A stretch of DNA of 64,000 nt. It comes from a virus. Below, one piece after another: positions 1 to 9,597 of this stretch. The notes beneath the pieces were generated by a model. The model was not told where the DNA came from. It saw only the letters and a program-made list of their open reading frames with translations, and ran no database searches. The stretch is taken from the IMG/VR virus record IMGVR_UViG_3300023251_000001, positions 1-64,000 of that record; one strand, 5' to 3'. Position 1 is the first letter of the stretch. Every line of letters begins with the position of its first letter. The translations under genes were made by a program, and so were the position numbers.

Positions 1-935
1 CTGCAGCAGGTTCTGCGTCTTGGTAGAAGCCGACAATCTTGCCGTCTGCGGTTGACTGTGCCTGCGCTGCATCTGCCAACGCCTGCAGGGCGTCAGCGGA
101 TGACGTTGCCACCCAAGCAGCACCTGAGTAGACGTACACTTTGTTCCCGTCGTTTGTATCGACCCAGAAGTCTCCCTCGCTCTCGCCAACGCCGGAAGGT
201 TCGGCGTCTTGGTAGAAGGTAGTTACCTTTCCATCAGCCGTAGCTTGAGCGGCAACGGCGTTTAAGAACACCAACCCGATTGCACTCGTAGGTTCGTTGA
301 CCCACGTCATTGCGCCGGATGTGTAGCCACCCGTGGCATCTTGGTAGCGGTAAATGTCTGCCGTGGTGTTCGGCGTATGCCCGTCAGTGTCTATCCAAAT
401 GTCGCCGTAAGCCATGCCTGCAGCAGGTTCTGCGTCTTGGTAGAAGCCGACAATCTTGCCGTCTGCGGTTGACTGTGCCTGCGCTGCATCTGCCAACGCC
501 TGCAGGGCGTCAGCGGATGACGTTGCCACCCAAGCAGCACCTGATGAGTAGACGTACACTTTGTTCCCGTCGTTTGTATCGACCCAGAAGTCTCCCTCGC
601 TCTCGCCAACGCCGGAAGGTTCGGCGTCTTGGTAGAAGGTAGTTACCTTTCCATCAGCCGTAGCTTGGGCAGAAGCCGCGTTAAGGAAGACAAGCCCTAT
701 CGCACTCGTAGGTTCGTTGACCCACGTCATCGCGCCAGACGTGTATCCACCCGTGGCATCTTGGTAGCGGTAAATGTCTGCCGTGGTGTTCGGCGTATGC
801 CCGTTAGTGTCTATCCAAATGTCGCCGTAAGCCATACCTGATCCAGGCTGCGCGTTTTGATAGAAGCCGACAATCTTGCCGTCTGCGGTTGACTGTGCCT
901 GCGCTGCATCTGCCAACGCCTGTAGGGCGTCAGCA
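1..935 (-). repeat. Tandem 139/140-codon repeats in the tail-tip gene
   Basis: Near-identical units start at 1, 418 and 838, so the periods are 417 and 420 bases. The difference is one in-frame codon (YSSGA against YSGA). The third unit is partial. Each full unit carries ADALQALADAAQAQSTADGK and later GDIWIDT. Recombination between copies would change fibre length without breaking the frame. Confidence 0.9.
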
Positions 936-2869
936 CTTGTAGAGGTAGGAATTGCGTCGTCTATCGAGGACAGCACACCTTCATTCCCCCAAATATCTAC
1001 AGCTGCAGCTTTGAAATAAGTCCTAACAGATGCTGGAAAAGGATACTGTGTTGACTTTGTCGTTATGAAAGAATCTGCAGTAGTAACCGTAGCATTAGTG
1101 TCATAATATACCTTGAAATAATCGAAGTCTGTGTTAGCACTGCCATCAGAATCAGTAGCTGGTTTTGTAAGAGTCAGCACACATTGTTGATTGCCGACAT
1201 TAGCGACTAGCGTAGGCGCAGCTGGAGCAATTCCATCACTCGCTGTGACAGCTGTTTGGTCAGCACACCATGCAGTAAAATTGCTATCTGAACCATCCTC
1301 AGAGACTAGCTTTACTCTGCAGGCCCATGTAATATTCGTAGATGGTGGTTGATTTGAAACTATGTAACTAGGTTCTGAAGTAGTTGCAGGCACCCACTCG
1401 CCGGAGGATTCTATCGAATATTTCCAGTCGTAATATTCAACCAACACGTCTGAAAACGCAGTTACATTTAGAGTTGTTCTAGTATAAGAACCATCGACAT
1501 CCTGGATAAATGAACTAGAATATCCCGTCGGACTCACCGTCGGCGCTACAGTTGTCCCAGGATCGTCTCCGCCTCCGGGGTTTATCGTTCCGCCAACGAC
1601 TGCGTCTCTTCTTCCGACAAATGTTGTCGATGATTTCTTCTTCCTCCCAGCGCCGCCGCCAGTAGCAAAGTTATGTGTAATCTTAGTGATTCCCACTTGA
1701 GCAGATCCAGTTGTTAATCTAGCCAGAGTAGTGCCTAACAAATCGTTAGGTTCTACATGATACAGAAGCTGAGTAGAAAATGCATCCGTCGCAGGTACAT
1801 CTTTTAACGCATTAAGAGCGACACTCATCAACGCTTCCATTTCAGCAGTCGTATCTATCCATGGATAGTCTTTCTGCCCGATAACCATTGTTCTTTTTCC
1901 ATAAGCAGCGATTGACGTGGCGTCTTGGACATTTATCTCTGTTCTTTCTTTGGTAGTCCTTGCGTAAAAGACTCCATAAATATCATTCCTGATTGTATCA
2001 TCGTATACGTTGATCTTATACTGAGATATTGAATCAGTCCCAGCTACTATGTTGTCATCTGAAACAGTTTGTGTTTGGTCAATCTCAAGCAACGTTAAGT
2101 AGAATCCATCGGCACTAATAGTGATAGTATTGCCTTCATTATCTGTCGTTGACGTATCATTTTTAGGAAGGAACTTATACCTCAACTCATATCCTATGTC
2201 GTCAGATGCAGTCGTCCCAATTACTTTATTGATTGCATCCCACACAGAACAGTTACCTACCTTGATAGGAGTAACAACGAATGGACACCCATCGATGTCA
2301 TAATTTCCATCGAGAGTTGGTTTGACGTGCAGTGTCTCAGTAACATTATCGTCAAGTATTCCTTGGATTACGGCTACAACAGGTGACCCAGCTGCCTCTC
2401 CATACACAAACTCGCCTTTTATAAATGCGTCTTGTAATGTTTTAGCTTGGTCGCGAATTGTTAGACTCACAGTCTTTTTCCCAGAGGAAGAAGATCCAGG
2501 AACAATGGCGTCGCCAAGTATCCCGTGGAAGAGCATCTTGAATGTATTCGCCGTAGAGCCTAATGTATTTACAGCAACGTATACTTTAATTTCATTTCCA
2601 GGCCATAACAATTGATCAGGAGTATTGTACGAAGATCCAGTGAGATAAGGCGATACGCCATCTGTATTGCAAACAGGATACTTGTCTTCTATGTTTATAC
2701 TGCACGTAGAAACACGGTTATCAGATGATAGCGTAACAGACCCGCTCATTACCAAATCGGTAATATCAACGATTGCATCATTAGACTTCCTGATAATCTC
2801 AACCTTATACCCTTCAGAGCGGATTGGATTATGCAGTAATATTAGTTCGCCAGCTGTAGTGTCTCTCAT
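1..2869 (-). CDS. Tail tip / baseplate hub-like protein (3' end beyond window)
   Basis: The leftward reading frame is open from the ATG at 2869 to the window edge, giving about 956 residues without the C-terminus. A GAGG site lies 7 bases before the start, and the start is 2 bases after the tape-measure stop. The first ~450 residues look like a hub or host-specificity protein. Next come a basic hinge (GRKKKS near residue 405) and about 160 residues that look like fibronectin-type domains. The rest is long tandem repeats (separate entry) of the kind found in tail-tip proteins (AQSTADGKI.GFYQ, GDIWIDT). Position after the tape measure fits a tail-tip role. The exact family is inferred. Confidence 0.7.
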   Translation of the reverse strand, partial: MRDTTAGELILLHNPIRSEGYKVEIIRKSNDAIVDITDLVMSGSVTLSSDNRVSTCSINIEDKYPVCNTDGVSPYLTGSSYNTPDQLLWPGNEIKVYVAVNTLGSTANTFKMLFHGILGDAIVPGSSSSGKKTVSLTIRDQAKTLQDAFIKGEFVYGEAAGSPVVAVIQGILDDNVTETLHVKPTLDGNYDIDGCPFVVTPIKVGNCSVWDAINKVIGTTASDDIGYELRYKFLPKNDTSTTDNEGNTITISADGFYLTLLEIDQTQTVSDDNIVAGTDSISQYKINVYDDTIRNDIYGVFYARTTKERTEINVQDATSIAAYGKRTMVIGQKDYPWIDTTAEMEALMSVALNALKDVPATDAFSTQLLYHVEPNDLLGTTLARLTTGSAQVGITKITHNFATGGGAGRKKKSSTTFVGRRDAVVGGTINPGGGDDPGTTVAPTVSPTGYSSSFIQDVDGSYTRTTLNVTAFSDVLVEYYDWKYSIESSGEWVPATTSEPSYIVSNQPPSTNITWACRVKLVSEDGSDSNFTAWCADQTAVTASDGIAPAAPTLVANVGNQQCVLTLTKPATDSDGSANTDFDYFKVYYDTNATVTTADSFITTKSTQYPFPASVRTYFKAAAVDIWGNEGVLSSIDDAIPTSTSADALQALADAAQAQSTADGKIVGFYQNAQPGSGMAYGDIWIDTNGHTPNTTADIYRYQDATGGYTSGAMTWVNEPTSAIGLVFLNAASAQATADGKVTTFYQDAEPSGVGESEGDFWVDTNDGNKVYVYSSGAAWVATSSADALQALADAAQAQSTADGKIVGFYQDAEPAAGMAYGDIWIDTDGHTPNTTADIYRYQDATGGYTSGAMTWVNEPTSAIGLVFLNAVAAQATADGKVTTFYQDAEPSGVGESEGDFWVDTNDGNKVYVYSGAAWVATSSADALQALADAAQAQSTADGKIVGFYQDAEPAA

Positions 2870-2871
2870 AG

Positions 2872-5800
2872 TTATGCCTCGTAAGGACCGTATCTATTAC
2901 CAGTCTCGTGTAGATTCTTCATCTGAGTAACTCTTTCCATTTCTTCAGCAAATTCTTCTGCGTTTGTTACGTTTGGAAGGGTTACGAAATACTGATATGT
3001 GTTCCCATAACCAGTCATAGGTGGTGTTCCAACCACCTCTCCTTTATGTATCGTAGCAGACCCAGTAGATAATACAGAGTGGAATTGCCCAGGCAAAGAA
3101 TAAGCAGACGGGTCTGATCTTCCGTCTTCAAGCGCCGCAACAGCGCCAATAATTGTGCCAGCGGCTAACCCTAACCATGCCCCGACATTCCCGCCAAGAA
3201 AATATCCCATCATGGCACCAAGTAATGCCCCTCCAAATATACCGGACAGATCGGCAAGAAATTCAGTAGACTCTTCACTTAGGCCTATCAATTCCCCAAA
3301 CCAATAACCAAAATCTCTTGCTGCATCTACGCCAAGCGTTACAGCTGTAGCCCATAAAGCAACATCTCCAACGGTTATCCCGTCTAGTATTTCTGCACCT
3401 ATTATATTCTCCCAAACCCATTGTGTAGGGCCTTCAAGGACATTCTCCCAGACCCACATAGCCGGGCCTTCAATGAGGTTTTCCCATACCCACATGGCCG
3501 GTCCTACGATAAGATTTTCCCAAACCCACATAGCTGGGCCTTTGATAACATTCTCCCAGACCCAATTTGCCGGTCCCTCAAGGATGTTCTCCCAGACCCA
3601 CATAGCTGGTCCTTCAATGAATGTTTCCCACATCCATGAAAGTAAAGGACTGATGTAGTCGGCCCAGATAACTTTGGCTATTACCTCAGACCAGATAATG
3701 TTTCCAAGCAACAGCGCGACTGCGTCAAATATTCCATTGGCTATTCTCTCCCAAGCAGTCGTGTCTTCTTCACCGCCGCCTGCGTCATATGATTGTCCAG
3801 GAATAGCCGCACCCCAAGCAGCGCGTGTAAGCTTCATCAGCTTAGGTATGTTGAATGAATTTGCAGCCTCTCCGGCTTCATCGTTCATGCCAAAGATGTT
3901 GCCGAGCAAATCTCTTATCGCTGTTACAAGTTCGCCTTTAAGAAGATCGTTTATCGTGCTTGTGAAATTATCTATCGCCTCTTGGAAAGTGATAACAGAT
4001 GGATCAAGATCTATTTCCTCTAAATCTCTGATAAGATCTTCGAAGTATACCTTAGCCTCTTCAGAAGCAGACAACAACGAGATAAGGTTAGTGAATAATT
4101 CTAACACCGCACCTGTGTCTTGTGCGTTAGCTGAAAAGAATTTAGATATTGGGCCTAATACATTCTGAGTTGTTGTGTCTAATTTGCTAATAAGTTTGTC
4201 TAGATGATTCTGGACGCCTTCTGCGTTGAAAGATCCAGCGCCGCCGGAAGCCGCAAAGCCAGCAGGTCCACCACTCGCCATCTTTTTGCCATTAGACCAT
4301 ACTCTAGCTATCTCATCGCCAAATCCTGTTTCCATCATCCATTTAGGGATAACGAATTCTCCAGGCTCAAGCATCGCTGGTATTGTGTCGCCTGATCCGA
4401 ATCCAGGGACACTTCCACCGCTGTTGTACATTTTTGGACCCTCGCGCAAGATCCGCTGCACAGTAGCCTCTGTAGTTGTTAACGCCTCTATAGACGGCAG
4501 TCCTTCGACATCCCCAAGACCATTGCCAACATCCCATACAACATCCATAAACATCTTAACGCCTAAGCCTAATACATATCCAGCAGCAGCAATAGGAACG
4601 ATCCAACCTACACTCATCCCTGCGATTACAGCAGCGGACACTCCTAATATAGCGCCAAGAACAGCGCCGAACACCCCACTAGTCAAACTTCCTGCGACTC
4701 CAGGCTCTTCTATATTTCCAATCTTGTTTTTTATGTCCCAAGCCATCGCAGCGACAAGGCCTATGTTTAACATTGTTAATCCACTAGCTCCTGTGAAGAA
4801 ACCGCCTTTGCCTACCTTGAACAAAGCGCTTATCAAGAACCTTGAAAGACCTAATCCAGCACCGGCAAGCATAGCAACTTTGAGTCCGTTGCTCCAACCT
4901 TTTACAGACTCAGTCATTGCGCCTAAGCCGACCATGTCAAGACCCCAGGTTATTACAGCATCTAATGATTCCCCGACGCTGTCTACGATATCTCTGATAC
5001 CGTATAGGTTTGTTTCCCACACAGCATATAGCAGTCCAGCTGCGGCAATCAACCAGATAATCGGCTTGGTTAGAAGCCAGAAACCTTTGGACAATCCGTA
5101 GATCATCATTACTACGCCAATAACTTTCGCCGCACCTTTTATGAAGTAATTCAACTCTTCTCTGTTCATAGCTATGTAGAACGCGAGAGTCTTCACAATA
5201 GGCACAAGGTTGTCCTTGATATAGATAGCCATGTCATGCATGAATACTTCAGCAGCTATTGCGCCAAGATCTTTAAGTCCTGTGCTTAATACGCCTAACT
5301 GGAACCAGATAGCTTCAGTCTGTTTCCTAAACGCCTCAGCAGCAGCGCCTTCAACGTCTGCAAATCTCTCCAAGTTTTCTGCATAATCTTTTGCAGCTGT
5401 TGTTCCTAAAGGCAGCACAGCCATAACTGCACGTATATTAGCAAACAATACTTCCAAACCAGTCCCTGATTTTTTTGCTTCTTGATTGATCATGTTTAGA
5501 GATTCTGCAAAACCATGCGCTTTCAACATCTGTGTTCCAGTGGTATATCCTAGTTTTTTAATAACTGCTTCTAATTTAGTGCTAGGACGCATGATTTGCA
5601 TGATTGACTGACGTAAAGCCGTGATTGCCCAATCTGTAGTTATTCCACGCTTCGTAAGCGTTGCTATTGCTGCTGATAATTCTTCTATCCCGGCACCCAT
5701 AGGTGCTGCAACACCAGCAAGACGCCCGAATTGCATTGCAAGTTCGTGCATCGTCGTTTTTCCATATTTGATTGTTGTGAATAGTACATCGTTTATATGG

Positions 5801-6360
5801 GCCACTTCGGATGCTTCCATATTGTAAGCATTCAAAACAGTAGTCATCATGTCTGCTACTGTGAAAACATCAGAAAGTCCAGCGGCTGCACCCTTAAGCG
5901 ATTCTTCTAGAATCAAGAATGCAGATTCTCCGTAGAATGTAGCAGAATAAATCTGGTACATTGCCTTCAAGCTTTCTGAAGCAGTAACGTTGAAATCCAT
6001 TGCTAGGTGTCTTACTCTAGTACCTAGTTGGCCTAGCTTCTCACCTGTGTAATCAGTCAACGTCCATACGTTATGGAGTTGCTTGTTGTATTCTACGTAT
6101 TCTTTAGTCGCTGCACGAACTCCCCTAACCATTGCGTACATGACAGAAGCGCCAGCGACCGCCGTAATCATACGTCGGGTACTAGCTGCCATTGAGTTAA
6201 TGCCTTTGCTCGCTGTAAGCGCAGATCTTCCGACCGCTTTGTTAGCTGCAGTTGCTGTCTTAGTTACGGTAACTGTTTGTTTTACATTCACTTGAAGAGT
6301 TTTAAGTACTTGAGACGCTCTATCTTCAGCGCGAACAATAAGGGTTAGTTCCTGAGCCAT
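2872..6360 (-). CDS. Tail tape measure protein
   Basis: This 1162-residue protein sets tail length and fills the tail tube. It lies between the chaperone pair and the tail-tip gene, the usual order. The N-terminal ~330 residues match the TP901-type tape-measure core (KYGKTTMHELA, AAPMGAGIEELSAA). Next come long hydrophobic stretches (about 390-470 and 520-620) that could enter the host membrane. A Trp-rich 12-residue repeat lies at about 905-985, followed by a Gly/Ala-rich hydrophobic segment. The start has AGGAGAAAGAG just upstream. Confidence 0.92.
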   Translation of the reverse strand: MAQELTLIVRAEDRASQVLKTLQVNVKQTVTVTKTATAANKAVGRSALTASKGINSMAASTRRMITAVAGASVMYAMVRGVRAATKEYVEYNKQLHNVWTLTDYTGEKLGQLGTRVRHLAMDFNVTASESLKAMYQIYSATFYGESAFLILEESLKGAAAGLSDVFTVADMMTTVLNAYNMEASEVAHINDVLFTTIKYGKTTMHELAMQFGRLAGVAAPMGAGIEELSAAIATLTKRGITTDWAITALRQSIMQIMRPSTKLEAVIKKLGYTTGTQMLKAHGFAESLNMINQEAKKSGTGLEVLFANIRAVMAVLPLGTTAAKDYAENLERFADVEGAAAEAFRKQTEAIWFQLGVLSTGLKDLGAIAAEVFMHDMAIYIKDNLVPIVKTLAFYIAMNREELNYFIKGAAKVIGVVMMIYGLSKGFWLLTKPIIWLIAAAGLLYAVWETNLYGIRDIVDSVGESLDAVITWGLDMVGLGAMTESVKGWSNGLKVAMLAGAGLGLSRFLISALFKVGKGGFFTGASGLTMLNIGLVAAMAWDIKNKIGNIEEPGVAGSLTSGVFGAVLGAILGVSAAVIAGMSVGWIVPIAAAGYVLGLGVKMFMDVVWDVGNGLGDVEGLPSIEALTTTEATVQRILREGPKMYNSGGSVPGFGSGDTIPAMLEPGEFVIPKWMMETGFGDEIARVWSNGKKMASGGPAGFAASGGAGSFNAEGVQNHLDKLISKLDTTTQNVLGPISKFFSANAQDTGAVLELFTNLISLLSASEEAKVYFEDLIRDLEEIDLDPSVITFQEAIDNFTSTINDLLKGELVTAIRDLLGNIFGMNDEAGEAANSFNIPKLMKLTRAAWGAAIPGQSYDAGGGEEDTTAWERIANGIFDAVALLLGNIIWSEVIAKVIWADYISPLLSWMWETFIEGPAMWVWENILEGPANWVWENVIKGPAMWVWENLIVGPAMWVWENLIEGPAMWVWENVLEGPTQWVWENIIGAEILDGITVGDVALWATAVTLGVDAARDFGYWFGELIGLSEESTEFLADLSGIFGGALLGAMMGYFLGGNVGAWLGLAAGTIIGAVAALEDGRSDPSAYSLPGQFHSVLSTGSATIHKGEVVGTPPMTGYGNTYQYFVTLPNVTNAEEFAEEMERVTQMKNLHETGNRYGPYEA
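3402..3636 (-). repeat. 36-bp repeat encoding a Trp-rich 12-mer (about 7 copies)
   Basis: About seven in-tandem units encode the pattern MWVWEN(I/V/L)(I/L)xGPA with only conservative changes. Each unit places two Trp on one side and ends in Gly-Pro, so a helical or hairpin solenoid is likely. It is unlike the rest of the tape measure. Confidence 0.9.
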
Positions 6361-6369
6361 CTCTTTCTC

Positions 6370-6624
6370 CTAGATAACACTCGTTCTTAGCTTGACTAAT
6401 CTTGGAAACTTTGACTGTATCTTTAATGTCTTTGTTTTACTCTTTAATACCCCTTCTTCGTCTATAAAAGAAAACCCAAGAACAACCTTAGCCCCGTCCC
6501 AATTTGCCTTTATAGTCCTAACCCAAACATTTTTCAGGCCTTCAGGTTGTTCTTTCCATATCCTTACTTTTCTATAGTTCCATGAATTATATGGAACATA
6601 CTCAAGATGGTATTCTCTTCCCAT
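6370..6624 (-). CDS. Small conserved-position protein between chaperone and tape measure
   Basis: An 84-residue basic protein with no recognised family. Its ATG overlaps the previous stop (TAATG at 6624), so translation is coupled to the chaperone frame. The tape measure starts 9 bases after its stop. A tail-assembly role is inferred from position only. Confidence 0.7.
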   Translation of the reverse strand: MGREYHLEYVPYNSWNYRKVRIWKEQPEGLKNVWVRTIKANWDGAKVVLGFSFIDEEGVLKSKTKTLKIQSKFPRLVKLRTSVI

Positions 6625-7016
6625 TATCGTGTCCTGCCTGGAGACTTTCTAGTTTTCTTATCGTGTTTCTCTTGTTCTATTCTAGAAATCTCTCCCTTAA
6701 TTATGTTCATTGCCTGAACATAAATTGCTGGTTGTGATAATATCCCACCTGATTTAGGAAGAAAGCCTTCTTTGTAATGATTGTACAGAGAGTACAAGAA
6801 GAAATGATCCTGTGTTAAGTAATTAGCTGGACACATTTCTAATTCTATTACTCGCTGATTAGCACCTGCTCTGCCTATCTTGAAAGGACGTTTGTACTCC
6901 AATTTGGTAGAGCAATGGCGGGTATCGAAGAGACTCCGACACCCGCCTTTCGCCATGCATTCTGATGTATGAAATTTGCCATCATTCTGATGGAGAGTGT
7001 CAACCAGCAGAATTAG
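6624..7016 (-). CDS. Tail assembly chaperone, T-type part (made by -1 frameshift)
   Basis: This frame is open from the slippery site at 7022-7016 down to 6624 and adds about 130 residues to the 151-residue upstream protein, giving a fusion of about 281 residues. An internal ATG at 6956 exists but has no clear ribosome site, which supports expression mainly by frameshifting. The C-terminus is Lys/Arg-rich. In lambda and many siphophages the G and GT proteins arise this way and chaperone the tape measure. Confidence 0.8.
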   Translation of the reverse strand, partial: LILLVDTLHQNDGKFHTSECMAKGGCRSLFDTRHCSTKLEYKRPFKIGRAGANQRVIELEMCPANYLTQDHFFLYSLYNHYKEGFLPKSGGILSQPAIYVQAMNIIKGEISRIEQEKHDKKTRKSPGRTR

Positions 7017-7468
7017 TTTTTTGCGTCTTCTTCTGTCACCGTTGATCCTTCAATGATGACATTAGCTAATTCAGTTCTGACTTCAGATCCAATCCATTGA
7101 GCAAACCAATTCTTAAGCTTCAATGGAGGTGACTTTGGTCCTGGGTATGCTACCTCTTTTCCTTCGCTGTCTAACAAATTGGAAACAGACACAATACCCT
7201 GTCGCAAGATGTCAAACTGCAGCGCAGTACGACCACCAGCAACATCTACTGACACACTAGCAGTGTTCAAAGCTTCTCTGTAGCCTTCTTCGCCATCTGC
7301 TAACGTATTACCCTTCATGTTAATCTTAGGCGATACACGGGCCTCTAGAGCCTGCTGTATGTCATATGGTAGACCTTGAAGAACCCACGTTGTTTGTTCT
7401 TCTGCCACCAACTCGATGTCTTCTTTCAGGATGTACTCAAATTCAGCTAGTCTATCTACTACTCTCAT
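7013..7468 (-). CDS. Tail assembly chaperone, G-type
   Basis: A 151-residue acidic protein encoded just after the tail tube gene and before the tape measure, the standard place of lambda G-like chaperones. The gene ends GCA-AAA-AAC-TAA, so a canonical A-AAA-AAC slippery heptamer lies directly on the stop. Family assignment rests on position, size and the frameshift signal rather than on a recognised sequence motif. Confidence 0.8.
   Translation of the reverse strand: MRVVDRLAEFEYILKEDIELVAEEQTTWVLQGLPYDIQQALEARVSPKINMKGNTLADGEEGYREALNTASVSVDVAGGRTALQFDILRQGIVSVSNLLDSEGKEVAYPGPKSPPLKLKNWFAQWIGSEVRTELANVIIEGSTVTEEDAKN
7016..7022 (-). promoter_or_regulatory. Programmed -1 ribosomal frameshift site (A AAA AAC)
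   Basis: On the minus strand the zero-frame codons are GCA AAA AAC TAA. After a -1 slip, reading resumes CTA ATT CTG and runs in frame into the protein beginning MAKGGC at 6956. A possible stimulator follows: CTGCTGG pairs with CCATCAG around a 10-base loop (6 of 7 pairs). Confidence 0.85.
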
Positions 7469-7489
7469 CGTTCCCTCCTCTAAGGGTTA

Positions 7490-8437
7490 CTATTCTGGTG
7501 TTGCCGTATAGGTAAGTGTGATTTCGTCATTGCCACCGGAGCGTGCCGCCCTGAATGGCAGATCAAAGATTCTTGTTCCGGACCTGTCCCCAGGTGTGAT
7601 ATTCATAATTTGGCACTTAGGCAGAGTGAAGGTAATCGTGGTGACCGCATCTGCGATTACATACGACAAAGCAGTAGCCGTTCCAGCTTGGAATTGTGTC
7701 AGAAACGGAATACTTGCATTAAGAGCCGACAAAGGATTAAATGATCCTTCTGCATTTCTTGCGGTAATATCAATTCCTGCGATACCATACGCTCCACCAG
7801 TTGAGTCAAGAGTTGGTCGCGCATAAAGTGTATTCTTCAAACCGAACGACAGTGATTCAACTTCTGGAAGAGTGCCGCCCCAAGAAAGAGCCTGATTGAT
7901 ACAGACAAAAGGCTTGCTAATGTCCCCGCCGCAAGGCCCAACTGGGAATACGAGAGGAGCATAAGGCGTGAAGAGTGATTGGAATGTGAATGATGCCTTT
8001 GCGGGTTTTCCAGCTTCTAGAGTAAATTCAACATCTCCTCTAGCTCCGCTCGCTTTCCAAACCTGTCCGTCTAGATGCACCCACAAAGTAACAGAACTTG
8101 CCCCGGCGGGATAAGTTGTATACGGAGTGTAAGCACCCGCTAAATATGCGTACCCGCATGCTTTAAGCAGCGCGTCGCACGGCGCGATTAACGGAGTCGC
8201 GGGAGTTGCTCCTGTGCCAGTTAGTTCATGATCGAATGTAATGTCGAGATACTGCTTGCCTAACGTACCTTCTCTTGCAGACATAGAACAGTCCTGCGTT
8301 TCAGTGTCATTCCACTCAGTATTAGGACTTACGCTTACGTTGTATGCGCCAACCATGTCTGTAGCCGCTGCAGGAGTGGTATCAGCGCCATACGTAGTTT
8401 CTAGCTTAGCCAGCACCATAGTTTTTTCAGTTAGCAT
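7490..8437 (-). CDS. Major tail (tube) protein
   Basis: A 315-residue, Thr/Ala-rich, beta-predicted protein beginning MLTEKTMVLAKLETTYGAD, the usual opening of phage tail tube subunits. It sits directly before the chaperone pair. The ATG overlaps the stop of the small gene upstream (TAATG at 8437). Confidence 0.8.
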   Translation of the reverse strand: MLTEKTMVLAKLETTYGADTTPAAATDMVGAYNVSVSPNTEWNDTETQDCSMSAREGTLGKQYLDITFDHELTGTGATPATPLIAPCDALLKACGYAYLAGAYTPYTTYPAGASSVTLWVHLDGQVWKASGARGDVEFTLEAGKPAKASFTFQSLFTPYAPLVFPVGPCGGDISKPFVCINQALSWGGTLPEVESLSFGLKNTLYARPTLDSTGGAYGIAGIDITARNAEGSFNPLSALNASIPFLTQFQAGTATALSYVIADAVTTITFTLPKCQIMNITPGDRSGTRIFDLPFRAARSGGNDEITLTYTATPE

Positions 8438-8568
8438 TATTTGTTCTCCTCTACTTCAGCTGGCTTGTCTGTGGTCTTCACAACAGGCGCTTTAGTCTTT
8501 GTAACAGTTACCGGTTCCTTCTCTTTCTTAGGTGGTTTTGGTGGGCCACCATAAAATGTCTTTCCCAT
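8437..8568 (-). CDS. 43-residue Lys/Pro-rich protein
   Basis: A short frame with a good ribosome site (TAGGAGATAATC-ATG). The protein starts MGKTFYGGPPKPPKKEKEP and is disordered-looking and highly charged. It is translationally coupled to the tail tube gene. No function is recognised. Confidence 0.65.
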   Translation of the reverse strand: MGKTFYGGPPKPPKKEKEPVTVTKTKAPVVKTTDKPAEVEENK

Positions 8569-8577
8569 GATTATCTC

Positions 8578-9066
8578 CTATAGTGTTGTGTCAACCCTAG
8601 CTTTAGTGAAAACCCACACAGAACCAACGTAAGCTGCTTCTGTTTCGTCTCTGGTTGCTCTGGTATAATTGATGCTGAATTCTGGACCGAACATGGTTAT
8701 GTATTCTCTTCCGTAGTCGCCAGCATTGAATTTCTTCATGAATTTCACAAGTGCGTCTCCATACCTATGCTTCATTTTGTCAAGCTTTGTTGGATCTTGC
8801 TCAATCATTATGATTACTACTGCTATCTCGTTATCAGCAACTAGCTCGCACCCCAATGACAGAGTTGAATCAACATCTTGTTTAGCACCGAGGATTTGAC
8901 ATACTGGATACTTGTTATAGATTGTGAAATTAGGATCAAAGTCCCACGAATAACTAGCAGGGACAGGAAGTTCCAAAGTCTCTCCTAGTCTCGTTCTGTA
9001 GTCGTCAAGGACATCATCAAAGTTCACCTTTAACTTTCTCTCAAGTTCATATTTGATTGCTTCCAT
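8578..9066 (-). CDS. Probable tail terminator / completion protein
   Basis: 162 residues from the ATG at 9066, which follows GAGGAG and overlaps the preceding stop (TAATG). An upstream in-frame start at 9138 would lie inside the previous gene and is less likely. Position between the virion-morphogenesis gene and the tail tube fits a tail-completion role. This is positional inference. Confidence 0.6.
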   Translation of the reverse strand: MEAIKYELERKLKVNFDDVLDDYRTRLGETLELPVPASYSWDFDPNFTIYNKYPVCQILGAKQDVDSTLSLGCELVADNEIAVVIIMIEQDPTKLDKMKHRYGDALVKFMKKFNAGDYGREYITMFGPEFSINYTRATRDETEAAYVGSVWVFTKARVDTTL

Positions 9067-9596
9067 TATGACTCCTCGAAACCATAATCTTCCATCATTG
9101 CAGACTTCCAGTTGCCTTCTTGTCTTCCAATCTCCCACATTGCGTAGTCACGTATCATCCTAACCCACTTAGACGCAGTGCCAACAGGAACTTCGATTAC
9201 TTTCCTGACTGGGTTGTTCCCAAGTCCATGCTGATGAGCGTAAGGATAGTGATAACCATTCTTGCTAGTGGTGCTGGTTCCAATCTTCAATTCGCGAGGA
9301 GAGATATTATTTATGCTTCCACGCGCTGTTTGTGTGGTAAGAGAGTCTCTCATTCCTCCGAACAGAACCATTATTGGCTGACCTGGGGCAACACGCGCCT
9401 TCCAAGCTGCATACTTATCGGTCAATGGTTGCCATGGAGTATAGCCACCAATAGTAAACTGTTGCTTCATCAAACGATAAAAGTCTTGGCTAATATTTTC
9501 GAAAGCAGGAGAGAAGTCTTTCACTCTTTCGCCTATGCCATCTATCGTTTTAAGTATCTTGTCTTCACCAGCAATCTCAAACGAAAGCTGAAACAT
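9066..9596 (-). CDS. Phage virion morphogenesis / tail completion protein (Mu gpG-like)
   Basis: About 176 residues. The segment YTPWQPLTDKYAAWK followed by FGGMRDSLT is typical of the virion morphogenesis (tail completion S) family. I place the start at 9596, one base after the upstream stop. A start at 9620 is possible but has no ribosome site. Confidence 0.65.
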   Translation of the reverse strand: MFQLSFEIAGEDKILKTIDGIGERVKDFSPAFENISQDFYRLMKQQFTIGGYTPWQPLTDKYAAWKARVAPGQPIMVLFGGMRDSLTTQTARGSINNISPRELKIGTSTTSKNGYHYPYAHQHGLGNNPVRKVIEVPVGTASKWVRMIRDYAMWEIGRQEGNWKSAMMEDYGFEES

Positions 9597-9597
9597 G

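Noticed and set aside
1-935. CRISPR array
   Set aside because: The repeats are 417/420-base coding units without unique spacers. No CRISPR-like array was seen elsewhere in the window.
4226-5101. Long plus-strand open frame (291 codons) opposite the tape measure gene
   Set aside because: It mirrors the codon structure of the tape measure, is Pro/Ser/Ile-rich, lacks a ribosome site and has no independent features. The same holds for plus-strand frames at 3674-4168 and 23152-23781.
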